A stretch of 64,000 nt of DNA from Stereocaulon alpinum (lineage: Eukaryota; Ascomycota; Lecanoromycetes; Lecanorales; Stereocaulaceae). Shown one piece after another: positions 22,222 through 33,292 of the stretch (positions within the stretch are counted from its first letter, which is position 1; each line of letters opens with the position of its first letter). The stretch lies in NCBI GenBank assembly GCA_018257865.1, contig JAEUBA010000022.1:186001-250000 (forward strand), read 5' to 3'. Made by a program: the position numbers and the translations under genes. Under the pieces are notes generated by a model. The model ran no database searches, was not told the DNA's origin, and saw nothing but the letters and a program-made list of their open reading frames with translations.

Positions 22222-24442
22222 ATGGATACCAGCTCTACATCATATCAGAGTCCTTCTGGGCAGCCTACGCAAAGACCGCTGAATCTACCCCAGTCCCGAT
22301 TTGCAGAGTCCCAGAACTTCGCCATTGACGAAGACAATACTAGCCCTTCTGTTGACCAGAGCGTTTCGAAGTCGCGTCCCTGTGATGCTTGCCGGAAACG
22401 AAAAAGTCGTTGTGTCGTCAATGATGGTGCATCGAAATGCGTCCTCTGCGACTTTCATAACCAACGCTGTACTTATGTCGAGGTTCCTCAATCTCGAAAG
22501 AGGAAATCTGTCAATCTTGAGGAAGACGTTCGGAGCATAAAGATCAGGTAACCCATTTCCATGTAAATATATGATAAAACAACTATCTCATTCAGTGAAT
22601 AGATCTCCAGGCGTTGAATCACAGAGGAAATTCTCTCAGAGCTTCCTTCCTCCCAAGATTTCGGAGCCTCCTGTTGATGACTATGCAAATCTCAAAGGCC
22701 CATCGCTGTTGAAGAAAACTCTCGGGCTGCAGCGACATCGCCATGGCCTATATGTAGGGTCCAGTTGTGAGCACGAACCAGCGCTTATTCGATTGAGCTC
22801 GATCGCTGAGGGCGTCTTTGAAAATGGTTCCCATTCCTTCCGACATGTCAGTGAACGAGACTCATTTCTCATGCAACCTGATGAAGGGACCGAGCATTAC
22901 GAAGAAGAGGCTGAAGATCTGGATGCTATCGAAGCTATTGTATCTCCTCATGGCAGAGCTCTGATCAATTTGTATTTCAGGATTGTTCACCCGAGCTTCC
23001 CAATCCTCCACAAAAAGGTCTATCTAGAGAAGTATGAGCGGACTCATCGAGAGTTCTCGCCAGCTATCTTGGCCGCCGTGTACATACTAGCCTTGAACTT
23101 TTGGAACTACAGCTCGGAGTTGGCAAGCTTGCAGAAGCCTGATGTCGCAGCGCTTGAGGAGCTGGCTCGGAAGACCCTGAGCTATGTCATTAATCGGCCC
23201 AAAATTTCAACTGTCGAGGCTGGTCTGCTGCTCCTGCAGACACCGAAGAGTGACTCATGGAGCTTGATTGCGCAAATGGTTGCTGTAGGCCAAGACTTAG
23301 GCCTGCACCTTGATTGTTCGTCATGGAAGATTCCGAGCTGGGAGCGAGGCCTCCGAAAACGTCTGGCCTGGGCACTGTATATGCAAGACACGTGGGCAAG
23401 TCTTGTTCATGGCAGACCTTCTCTCATTGCCCGCTCGGATTGGGCTGTGAAGGAATTGACAGAGAAAGACTTCCCTGAGAGCGCTGCGGATGAAGACGAC
23501 GAAGAGGGTAGCACGGAGGTCGAGAAAGGTCGGCAACTCTTTTGCCACATGGTTTCTCTTGCGGGAATCCTTTCAGATGTCCTGCAGGACTTGTATTCTG
23601 TGCGTGCGGAGCAGCAAATTCGGGATGTCGGAAATGATGCTACAAGGTTTGTGCTGTCAAAAGCAAAGCCACTGCAAATAAGACTCAGAGAATGGTATAC
23701 AAATCTGCCAGAGATTCTCAACATGGAGGACGTCAAAGTGAGAAAGCTATCGTCTACCGGATATTTACATCTTGCCTACTTCGCTACAGAAATCACATTG
23801 CACCGCCGCATCCTGCGCACCCTGCCCATCTGCAACGACCCGCAACTCCTCGACATTTGTCGGACTGCCGCAAAAACCCGCTTGATATCAGCCATGGGTT
23901 TCGTGAATCGGCTGAAACCAGAACATCTACAGAGCTTCTGGTATTTCGCCTCAAAGTTCAATTTTGCGTTGATTGGAATCTTTCAAAGCTTGCTATGTGT
24001 CACGTCCCAGAGCAAAGAGGAAGCACAATTTTACCTGACCAGAATCGACGAGTACCGATGGACGTTACGCGTTTCCAGCAAAAGTGCTGAGTTTCTTGAA
24101 CAATCAATGGCAACGATGGACTGGGTCGCCAAAGATTTGAAGACCATTTGTCTTGATGAGTCTAGGTACACACCCAGAGAAGTAGATTCTGGAACAGTAC
24201 CGTCCTATGAGCAAAGTGTTGCGGCATCATATGATAATGATTACGAGCCGTTGCAGGATACGCAGCCCTCTGGTGAGACGATGCAGTCGTATTTCGATCA
24301 GTATCCGAACGAGAATTTCATTATCCCAGATGACCTCTCTTCACTTCAGGACAAAGAGACAACTCTTTGGGACTGGAATGAAAATGAGTACAGAGACTCC
24401 GACGCTCACGTCGTGCCCGAGAACTCGAACGAACTAGTCTAG
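22222..24442 (+). CDS. Zn2Cys6 fungal-specific transcription factor (Dal81/TamA-like)
   Basis: Two exons, 22222-22547 and 22603-24442, give 721 aa (746 if ATG 22147 is used). The zinc cluster has Cys at 54, 57, 64, 73, 76 and 83 (spacing C-x2-C-x6-C-x8-C-x2-C-x6-C), followed by a basic RKRK patch. The middle homology region begins around residue 215 with LINLYFRIVHPSFPILHKKVYL and continues with LLLLQTPKSDSWSLIAQMVAVGQDLGLHLD and LAWALYMQDTWASLVHGRPSLI. These resemble the Dal81/TamA type of nitrogen-source activator; that assignment is moderate. The C-terminus is acidic. An acceptor at 22602 is needed to keep the frame, because the nearer CAG at 22593-22595 would break it. The gene sits tandem to the permease and probably controls the permease and the hydrolase fusion. 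That is inference from linkage. Confidence 0.87.
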
Positions 24443-24499
24443 ATCTAGTAAGCCTGCGTCGAATTTTTGACGAATGCCGAATATGCAAGACCCGGCGAT

Positions 24500-25170
24500 G
24501 ATCAGCTCTCAGAAAAAGTGTTCCGTGTATGTAAGAATTGCTTCCATCTTTGGCAATCCTCGCGTTGATTTCTACCGTTGGTGTACACATGCGGTTCTCT
24601 GCCGTGCACAATGGCACATTGTATGCTGTTGTGGAGGTTGAAGTACCCTGGGTTGGCGGAATCCGCCCCTGTCGCTGAACATTTGCCCTTTCCAATATTC
24701 GGGGCGATGCCTAGCCCCCAGACAGATGTCAAGTGTATGGGAGAATGACCATTATTGTTTGCATTCTTCGCCTAAATTTCCGCCAAGTCGTTATACACAC
24801 GAGCTTCTCGCCGGGTATGATAGCAGATTGCTTCTTGTTGCAGAGCTGATGTACCCCTGTTTGGTGAGATTTGCTACTGTCGTTCGACGATCGTTCACTG
24901 GGTGCTGAGCGCTATTTGCGTTAGGTCTGAAGATCAGTTAATCTTCCACTCCTGGAGTCCATGATTAAATCCCAAAGTAAGCATCCAGTAGAGGGGGGAA
25001 TAGCCATCATCATTGGCAACCTTCGCGTTGCTTTCCGTCAAGTTACTGTATACACACGCTTCCCAGCCATGGACAACAGCAACATGCTTGTTGTTTCCGG
25101 ACGTTGACGTAGCCCCGGCTGGTGGGATCCGCCACTGTTGCTCTATGTTTATTTCTGTTTCCAAAATGCT
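24500..25170 (-). pseudogene. decayed ankyrin-like repeats
   Basis: Three homologous blocks, about 240 bp apart (around 24530-24700, 24750-24860 and 24990-25165), read best on the minus strand. Fragments such as HGWEACVYSN and NAKVANDDGYSPLYWML resemble the ankyrin consensus (xxGHxxVVxLLL...GxTPLxxA). Every frame is broken by stops and indels, so I call it a relic. Its original length and function are unknown. Confidence 0.45.
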
Positions 25171-25249
25171 ACCTTCGAGACACAGTCATCGAGGCAATGG
25201 GTAATGATTGAACCCTTTCAGCTTCCGCTTTTGTTTCCTCAGCGGCTTC

Positions 25250-26460
25250 GAAAATTTGCCTCCATCGTGAACGGCAGCCATTAGCAATCCAGGTGCACTA
25301 TATCCGCAATTTCAGGCTATGTCTTGCCCTGATGCGACATGAAGCTCGGGATTCTGCCTCCAACTTGAACGGCAGCCATTGGCACTCTAAGGCGGGACCA
25401 GGTTCGCAATCTCAGCCTATGTCTTACGCTGATGCTTTGTGTCTTGTGATGAAGCTGGACATCTTGAAATGCAGAAGAGATGTTGGTGATATCACTGTGG
25501 ATTGAGTCTGAGTGTCCATCGTGAACGGCAGCCATTGGCGCTGCAGGTAGAAACACACCGGTAATCTCAGTCTATGTCTTGCCCCGACACATGTGTCGTG
25601 TGATGAACCTGGACAGCTTAAGATTGATGAGACAGGTCGGTGCTGTATGTATAAATTGAGTCTGGACATGGTGATCAGACAGGTGGAAAGGAAAGTTGAG
25701 TGGGCGTAGAAGGGGAATTGCGGAAAGTTTTCATAAGGAAAGCCACTCGTGAGGATGTTCACCGGTGTGTATGGATTGACTAAGGAGTCAAAACTCATCT
25801 CCAGAGCAGTGTGTTGCAAGATCCGATGCTCTGGCCAAGATCTTGAATCTCCAATAAACCAAGCTCTGCCAATTTCTATACTGACGATCCGGTCAAGCAG
25901 CCTTCGTCGCAGCGCTTACAAATGATGTCAGCAGCCATTAGCATTGCAAGGCCGGACCAGATTCGCAATCTCAGGCCATGTCTTGCCCTGACACTTTTGC
26001 GTATGATGAAGCTCGGAATTCTATCTCCGTCGTGATTAGCAGCCATTAACACTGCAAGGCCGGACCACATTCGCAATCTCAGGCCATGTCTTGCCTTGAC
26101 GCTGTCTGTTGTGATACGAAGCTTGAATCTCAGCCCCCAGGGAGAACGGCAATTATCCGCACTGCAAGGTGGACTATGTTTGCTTTTCAGTCCAATTCTT
26201 GCCTCGACGCTTTTGTTGTGACATACAGCTTGGACTTTTACCTCCATCGTCTTTAACAGCCATCAGCACTGAAAGGTGGAACTATGTCAGTAAGCTCAGT
26301 CCATATCTTGCCCTGACGCCTTTGTTGTGTGATGAAGCTTGGATTTCTGCTTCCATCGTGATCGACAGCCATGAACACTGCAAGACGGAGCCAGATTCGC
26401 AATCTCAGCTCATATCTTGCTATAATGCCTGTGTTGTGAGATGAACCTGGACAGCTTGAA
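25250..26460. repeat. degenerate ~108-bp tandem repeat array (array A)
   Basis: About eight copies of a 106-110-bp unit. It contains GGCAGCCATT, then GCACTGCAAGGC, then TTCGCAATCTCAG, then TCTTGCCCTGACGC, then GTGATGAAGCTTGGA. Clear copies begin near 25260, 25365, 25515, 25925, 26035, 26140, 26250 and 26355. On the minus strand two adjacent units stay in one frame (ARHGLRLRIWSGLAMLMAA). The ~36-codon period suggests an eroded protein-repeat gene, perhaps of ankyrin type. No intact ORF remains. Confidence 0.75.
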
Positions 26461-26930
26461 TCATTGGCCTGTGTCCGAAAAGTCTGCCACGAGTCTCCCA
26501 TCCTCATTTGAACCACGGCTTGAGATGGAGTGAGGCGTGGCGGGGCCTGGAGAGTCTATGGTGGTGTCAGAACACAGTAATGGCATAGAGGAGCCAGAAT
26601 GCGGATCAGAGGTCCGTTCGGCAGGAGACTGGCTTGATGCGTCTGGTGCGTCGGAGATATTCAGCTGATTCAACAATTGAGACAATAGGTCCGCGGGAGG
26701 ACCCCGGAGACTATGGGTGCGAGGGGCTGCGCTGTTGCCTGAGATCGAATGCGTGACAGCTGCTCTAGGATCTGTTGTTGGCGTCGACGATCCGCCGGGT
26801 TCCGAATCATGGTGACGAGGCCACGCCTCTTGAGCACGAGTGTTCAAAATGCCCTTTCTGATTGCAAGGCTCACTCAAGATTTATGGGGAAAGGTAGTGC
26901 TGAAACTGGAGTCTGACGCTGAATGTCGTG
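26461..26930. other. non-repetitive spacer with an open minus-strand frame
   Basis: A minus-strand frame (26461-26874) of 137 codons, rich in Ser, Pro and Thr, has no ATG near its start. It could be the remnant of a linker from the same decayed gene. I do not call it a gene. Confidence 0.3.
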
Positions 26931-27360
26931 CTCATGCACCGTTGTTCTCACACCACGTCCTAAAGCGTGTCGGAGTCGCTATAATGCGAATGTATGTGTT
27001 CGTTTAGTACAGAATGATGTGTTTGAAGCTGAGCTCCCGAAGTGAGAGACGGTGCATCAATGTCGAAAGGACCTGCCCAGCCTAGAAAGCAAGGCAAAGG
27101 ACCACTAATGGGGAGCAGATTCATGATCGGAAACCCCCATTTCTTAGCCTGCCTTTGCAGAGAGCTGAAGCTGGACAGCTTGCGATCCTTAAAGGATGGT
27201 CGTGCTGCAAGTGTAGATTCAGTCCGAATATTGAGATCAGTAAGTATCGTTTTGATAGGCTATCGTAAGTACGTGTCCTGGTACGATGCGAGTGCTTTTT
27301 CTGTGATACAAAAACGATGTATTTAAAAATTTTCTTCAACACACTCTTGTGTTGGCAATA

Positions 27361-27480
27361 GGCAGATGCCTCTTCTGTATGGCAGATGCCTCTTCAGATT
27401 TTGTATGATTAATAGGCAGATGCCTCTTCTGTATGGCAGATGCCTCTTCAGATTTTGTATGATCAATAGGCAGATGCCTC
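27361..27480 (+). repeat. 54-bp tandem repeat, 2.2 copies
   Basis: Units 27361-27414 and 27415-27468 differ at one base (T/C), then a 12-bp third start follows. Each unit itself contains two GGCAGATGCCTCTTC halves. It is much younger than the surrounding array. Confidence 0.9.
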
Positions 27481-28411
27481 GTCAGCTCAGAAATACCGTC
27501 CTCCGGCTTCGTCTTGCTGGTATACTACTCCGAGTAGTCTTCGCTCGATAGCGGGTTGGTTGGTTTCTCCACCTACTCAACAGTAGTGTTGAACACCAAG
27601 GGGTCTGTACCGTTTATTTCACCTCGCTGGCACACTCACGAGGGCGGGGGTAAGAATGAGATATATTCCAAAGTTGAAGCGCCAAAGCGTCAACATCGAT
27701 AGGACCTGCCTAGAAACCAAGGCAGAAGACCACCGATGGGGAGTCGATTACGGTCGAAACCCTGTTCCTTGCGCTGATGCATTTGTTGTGAGACGAACCT
27801 GGACAGGTTGACATACAAGAGGAATGAGTCCGAATATCATGCTCAGGTACCATAGTTTTCACACCAGGTCCTAGAGAGTGTCCAAAGTATTATGGTGCGA
27901 ATGTGTGAAGTTCCAGAGGGATGAACGGTCCACCAACATCCAAAGGACATGCCTAGAAACTACGGCAAAAGACCACTAATAGGAAGTAGGATCACTCTTG
28001 GAACTATTCTTCTTGGTCTCACGCTTTGTGGAAGCTGAATCTGGACAGCTTGTGGTTTAGGAGAAACGCTGGTGTTGTGTGAATTGAGTCTAGAGATCGC
28101 GGTCAGGTCCTATCATTCGCACACGGCGTCCTAAAGCGTGTTGAAGTTGCTATGATGCGAAGTATGTTTGTTTGTAACATAATAACAATGAGCTTGGAGT
28201 TGAAGTTCCAAAGGCCCCCGAGACACGGTGTATCAACTTCTTGAGGACCTGCCTAGCCTAAAAACTATGGCAATAGAGCACCAATAGGGAGTAGAACCAT
28301 AGCCGGAGGCCCCGATCCTTGCCAGGACGTTTTGTTGTCTTATGAACTTGGACAGGTTGACATGCAAAGAGGAATAAGTCCGAATATCGAGATCATACAC
28401 CGTTACTCTTA

Positions 28412-29342
28412 AAGAAAATAAAACTATTACACTATTATACCAGCGCTATTAGGAATCGAACCTAATATAATTAAGTATTAACTGTAAATATAACTATTAC
28501 TAATAGGCGTCTACCCTAGATAGTAAGCTAACGAACGAACGTTTTTAGTAGGCGAAACTATATTATACTTACTAGTATTTAAACTACAGCTGTTCCTAGT
28601 TAAGAACTTTAAAGACCTGCCAGCTAATAGCGCTGCTAGAAGAAAATAAAACTATTATACTATTATACAAGCGCTCTTAGGAATCAAACCTAATATAATT
28701 AAGTATTAACTGCAAACAGTATTCGCTTGACGTAGGAGTTGTAATAGGTAACGAACGTGAACTTGGATCCCTTAGCGAAGCCATAGGCTGAGTAACCTAC
28801 TTTCCGGGATCTCTTCAAGACCCTTATCATTTGAAGCTATAATTACGACTTCTTTTATATAAGATTACGACCTTCAGGTGCGTAATCTTGCCGGATGAGG
28901 AGAAAGGTAGGTGGTAGGGCTGAATTTCTGAAGATAAACCTTAGAGGTGTTCACCTAGAGGAGCTGTTGAAAGTTGTAGTTATTAGGATATCAGGGCACT
29001 CTTTGATGAGTACGGACTGATATCTGAATAGTGTATATAATCTTGCGGTTTGATGTGTAGGGTTGTAAGGAGAAGAAAGATTTCAGTTAGAGATCCGGCG
29101 CCCTATGTTTTCTTCTAGCAGCGCTATTAGCTGGCAGGTCTTTAAAGTTCTTAACTAGGAACAGCCGTAGTTCGAATACTAGTAAGTATAGTATAGTTTC
29201 GCCTACTAAAAACGTTCGTTCGTTAGCTTACTATCTAGGGCGGACGCTTATTAGTAATAGTTATATTTACAGTTAATACTTAATTATATTAGGTTCGATT
29301 CCTAATAGCGCTGGTATAATAGTGTAATAGTTTTATTTTCTT
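28412..29342. mobile_element. 931-bp fold-back element with 235-bp inverted arms
   Basis: Arms 28412-28646 and 29108-29342 are near-perfect inverted copies starting AAGAAAATAAAACTATTA. The few mismatches are nearly all C/T or G/A transitions. The 461-bp spacer begins with a second, same-orientation copy of the arm head (about 28642-28720), so the structure looks like nested or rearranged insertion. The arms are AT-rich. No transposase ORF is present. The element splits array B, so it inserted after that array formed. The right arm contains a tRNA-like T-arm (29288-29306). Confidence 0.8.
29288..29306 (+). other. tRNA-like T-arm / B-box in the fold-back arm
   Basis: ATTAGG-TTCGATT-CCTAAT forms a 6-bp stem with a 7-nt loop and contains the pol III B-box GGTTCGATTCC. 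The left arm carries the same sequence inverted. A weak A-box-like GTTAGCTTACT lies ~65 bp upstream. This is not a functional tRNA: no acceptor or anticodon arms are evident. Confidence 0.4.
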
Positions 29343-30714
29343 CTTCTAGAACGTCCTACGCGTAGGGCTCAGTATAATGCGAGTGCTTGTTCTGTGAGAT
29401 AAGAACGATGAGCTTGATGTTAAAGCTCCAAAGCGAGAAACGGTATATCGACTTCGAAAAGACCTGTCCAGAAACCACAGTAGAAGGCCTTGGCCCGACG
29501 CTGTGTCGTAAGATGAAGATTGATAGCTTGAGGTCCCTGAGAGACATTCGTACTGCATATGGAGATTCAGCCCGAATGTTGAGATGAGGCACCTTTATTT
29601 TTATAGTGCGTCTTAAGTGTGTCGGGGTCGCTTTGATGCAGATGCGTTTATTCTGTAAAACAATAATGAAGAGCTTGTTGTTAAAGCTCTGGAGGCTGTG
29701 AGGGTGCATCAACATCATAAACCCCTGCTCAGACCACGGCAAAGAACCACCAGTAGAACGTAGGATCATACTCGGAGCCCCATTCCTGCCCGGACGTTCG
29801 GTTGTCTTATGAACTTAGACAGCTTGAACGTCAAAAGCAATGTCCGTGCTGTAAGTGTGGTTGAGTCCGAACATTAAACCAGGCAGCATCGTTCTGATAA
29901 GCCATCGTAAGTGCGTGTCCCGGTACGATGCGAGTGCTTCTTTTGTAATGTAAGAACCATGTGTTTGAAGCTCAATCCTAGAAACTCCTAAGTGAGGGCG
30001 ATTTCATCAAAGTCGAGAGGACATGCCCAGACACCATAGCAACCGACCACTAATGGGGAGGAGAATGGAAACCCCGTTACCTCGCGATTTTGTTTGCTTC
30101 CCTATATTCGCCATGTGTTCTATCTAGATGCCAACACCCACATGCCTCCGTACTTCCCGAGCGGCAAAGTGCGATGGTGTAGATGAGTGCGATGGTCATC
30201 GATGTGGAGACGTTGGGATACAGATGTAGCGTGAAAGAAGTTGGGGAAGAGAGATTGTTTTTTGTCCTGACGCTTCGTTGTGTCAACAACTTTACAGGTT
30301 AAGCTTCATGACAAATGATTAGTACTGTAGGTATAAATTGAGTCTGGACATCGTGGTCGGACACTATCTTTTCATAGGGCATCCTGAACGTGTCAAAGTC
30401 ACTACGATGCGAAATGCGTGGATTCTGTGATGCGAGAGTGTGTTTTCCGCGATGCGAGACGTGCATGTTCTGTGATCCAATAACGTTAAGCTTGAAGTTT
30501 CAGCTCCGAAGAGATGAACGACACATCAAAATCGAAAGCTCCTGCCCAGGAACCAAGGCAAAGGATCACTGACAGGGAGCAGATCTATGGTCGAGACTCC
30601 CCGTGTCGATAGTCCATCTTTGCTACGAAAGTCCGTCTAGAAACCCAATCGACAACGGCAAGATGAGACCATCCACTTCATGTACCACTCTCAGCTCTTA
30701 ATCTTTTATGGTGA

Positions 30715-31560
30715 TGAACAACCCGCTCACAACACCAGTGGTGGTGGCGGAGAAAAGCAACCGGGAGACGTGGGGAGAAAGCGAATGTTTCGTGAGGTTT
30801 TGATATTGTTGTCTCATGATGATGTATACTCCATCTACGACGCTAATGATGGTGGCGAAGAAAAAGCAACCTGGAGATAGATATGGCTAGGAATCGAAGT
30901 GTTTGTGAGCTTTGGACACATCTTGGTTTTCCTGGGAGGGGTTTTATTTTTTGTACATTTAGAATGGGGATCAATAATGTGTCTCGAGCGTTGTGCATGT
31001 GTATGATGGCTTCCTACTGAGAAAAATCTCAACAGGGTAGCCACCTCCCTCATGGAGATGGTAGGTAGTGGCCAGGGTCTCATTTTTTGGAGTCCGAACA
31101 TGTTGCCTCGTTTGCAAGGTTGGTGCTTCCATGATAATATATCTTCCGCTTACAACACCAGTGGTGGTGGCGAAGAAAAGCAACCGGGGTCATGCCAGGA
31201 ATCGAAGTGATGGTGAGGTTTAGGAGATCTTGGGGTTTCTGAAGCATGTGACTCTTTGGTATATCAGAAGGGCAATCAGGCGAGGGTCTTGAGCGTTGTG
31301 TCTGGATGTCATGGCTGTCTTTCAATTGAGATTCGACAGGGTAGGCGCTCCCATAGTAATTCATGCTCCACTCACGACGCCAGCATGGTGACGAAGCAAT
31401 GTAGCTGGGAGATGTGGCCAGGGGCTGAATTTCTCATGAGGTTGAGGATATCCTGCTCTTTCTAGGAAGGTTTTCACTCTTTTGTATGTTTAGAAGGGCA
31501 CTCAACCTAGTCTCTGATAGGCTGTGTATGGATTTGCTGGCTGTCTTGTCATCGAGATTC
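30715..31560. repeat. degenerate tandem array C
   Basis: The block ACACCAGTGGTGGTGGCG with following GAAGAAAAGCAACC recurs near 30735, 30845, 31155 and 31380. Linked blocks (TTTTGTA[CT][AG]TTTAGAA, GAGCGTTGTG, GAGATTCGACAGGGTAG) recur once or twice between them. The unit is ~220-310 bp and strongly eroded. No coding frame was recognised. Confidence 0.6.
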
Positions 31561-33292
31561 AGGAGAACAGGCGGTTCGAAGCTTCTCTTGAAGAAGGTAG
31601 ATGGCCAAAGCTGTAGGATCTGTGATCACGCTGGCGGAACGAGTGAAGCTCGACCTAAGCGGAGTTGTCAGTGGCCATGGTGACGAGCATAAGCTGTAAT
31701 GGTACAAACGAATGATCATCGAAGATCGTCAAATATGAAAGTGAGGTTTCGTCAATTTGAGCAGGCAGATAAGAGGGGAGACGGTAGGGTTTGAGAATCA
31801 AAACAACACCAAAGATGATGATCTGCATCCTCATGAGAGCATGACACCACAACATTTGCAGCAAGCGACCTGACAGCCCGTGTAGAGTATGACTTAAGCT
31901 CGAAGAAATGTGAGTGCGGAAAAGTCTTTCTTCAAGTGAAAGGAAAAAAAGGAAAGAGAAGCCAAGCAAGAAAACAGGTTTTCACTTTCTAACGACGCGA
32001 TAGTCCGGAGCATTCTATTCAGATCACATGCCAGCCAGTGCTGAGACTTACAGTTGCTACAGAGATTCTTTATCCTTGTGTCGTATCCCAAGATGGCCGT
32101 TGTAGATCCGGAGGTTTGGGGTGCATGGTACCGGACAAGGCTCTAGGATCCGGAATCACAACTCTTAATACTGTTATTGCAGCATGAATATTAGCTGAGC
32201 ACGTCATATGAATGTTCATTCCATAGGCCATCATTGCTATACATGTTAAACAGTGGGTAGTGAACAGACATGCCACACGCTGGAGTATGGATATGTTGAG
32301 CATGACGTCGAGATGCTGAAGCGAGCTGGTGGTGATGTCTGTGGTTGACTGTATATATGTATGTATGTATGTATGTATGAAGAGATGGTAGAAGAAGATA
32401 GATTGTATGATGAAAGGGTATGGAAAGTCAGGTGAGTGGGTGTGTAGATGTGCGATGTAGAGGAGTTGTTGGAAGAAGACATTGTTGGAGGGAGAAGGGG
32501 GGGTTTTTATATGTTCTTCCCAGTGCCGCAAAGATGCTCATTCACGAGCATGAATGGCAGGCAATTTGCAACATAGAAGCGTATGAATGTTCATCATCAT
32601 TGAATTTTCTTCATCATTGAATGTTCTTTCTCATTGAATGCTCTTCCTCATTGAATGTTCTTCACCATTGAATGTTGATGTAGCCGCAGCTGGCAATGGC
32701 ATGTGAAGCCTAAGCCTTCTGTTGCAGGTTGTTATGATGGAGGAATGAAGCCCAGTAATATGCCATCGCACGGGATTGCTTCACAGTGGAGAGACTACCC
32801 TATGAAGCATGCTAGACAAGCCGCGATGCACCATTTGACGGGGCTGTGAAGAAGGGGTGCACTTCATTGAGAGCGCCGAATGGGAATGCTCGTATGATGA
32901 AGTGAAGCTGGTGTTGGAATTCCCAAGATTCAGAGTTCGAACCATGCAGAGCTCGAAATATGCAAAATCGGACAACTTGAAGCTCATAGAATTTGAACCA
33001 TGCAGAACTCGAATAATTTACAAATCGGCGTATTCAGAGCTTAGACCAAGGAGGGATTGACTCATTTAGAACACGAAACATGCAGGAGATCAAATAAACT
33101 CCGATAATTTAGAATCCGGATGATACATAACTCGAATGACATAGGAAATTGGACAACATGGAGCTCGGACATTGTGAAACTCGGACGACATAGGACTCCA
33201 ATGACATAGCACTTGAACGGACACAACGAAGCAATGTCCTGGTTCTTCAATTGCGTGAGACGAACATGGTCAAATGGAACGGTAGACTCAGC
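31561..33292. other. gene-poor stretch with microsatellites
   Basis: Contains a (TATG)n tract near 32352-32379 and an ~18-bp tandem built on TTGAATGTTCTTC (32585-32680). It also has short GAACTCGAA/ACATAGGA repeats at ~32930-33210. A minus-strand ATG frame near 32303 (MLNISILQRVACLF, ~76 codons) has a hydrophobic start but no further support. No convincing gene. Confidence 0.5.

Larger units (their letters stand above)
26930..30640. repeat. degenerate ~240-300-bp tandem repeat array (array B)
   Basis: At least eight diverged copies. The core of each copy contains GTCCTAAAGCGTGT, then GATGCGAATG, then ATCAACATCGAAAGGACCTG, then CAAGGCAAAGGACCAC, then GAACTTGGACAGCTTGA, then GAGTCCGAATATTGAGATCA. 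The AGGACCTGCC-type anchor recurs near 27069, 27702, 27945, 28244, 29459, 29720, 30019 and 30537. Copies differ largely by transitions. The array shares the GACAGCTTGA and CCTGACGC words with array A, so both may descend from one locus. It is interrupted by a fold-back element (28412-29342). No coding frame survives. Confidence 0.75.

Noticed and set aside
16411..24442. Secondary-metabolite cluster
   Set aside because: No polyketide synthase, peptide synthetase, terpene cyclase or tailoring enzymes. The genes fit nitrogen catabolism.
29210..29320. A tRNA gene in the fold-back right arm
   Set aside because: Only the T-arm/B-box is convincing. The anticodon and acceptor stems cannot be formed, so it was kept as a tRNA-like element.
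25250..31560. CRISPR-like arrays
   Set aside because: The host is a fungus, units are 100-300 bp and degenerate without uniform spacers, and no cas genes are present.
31900..32303. Minus-strand small ORF with a hydrophobic start near 32303
   Set aside because: It lies in low-complexity, microsatellite-rich DNA, no clear cleavage site or splice continuation was found, and the composition is unconvincing.
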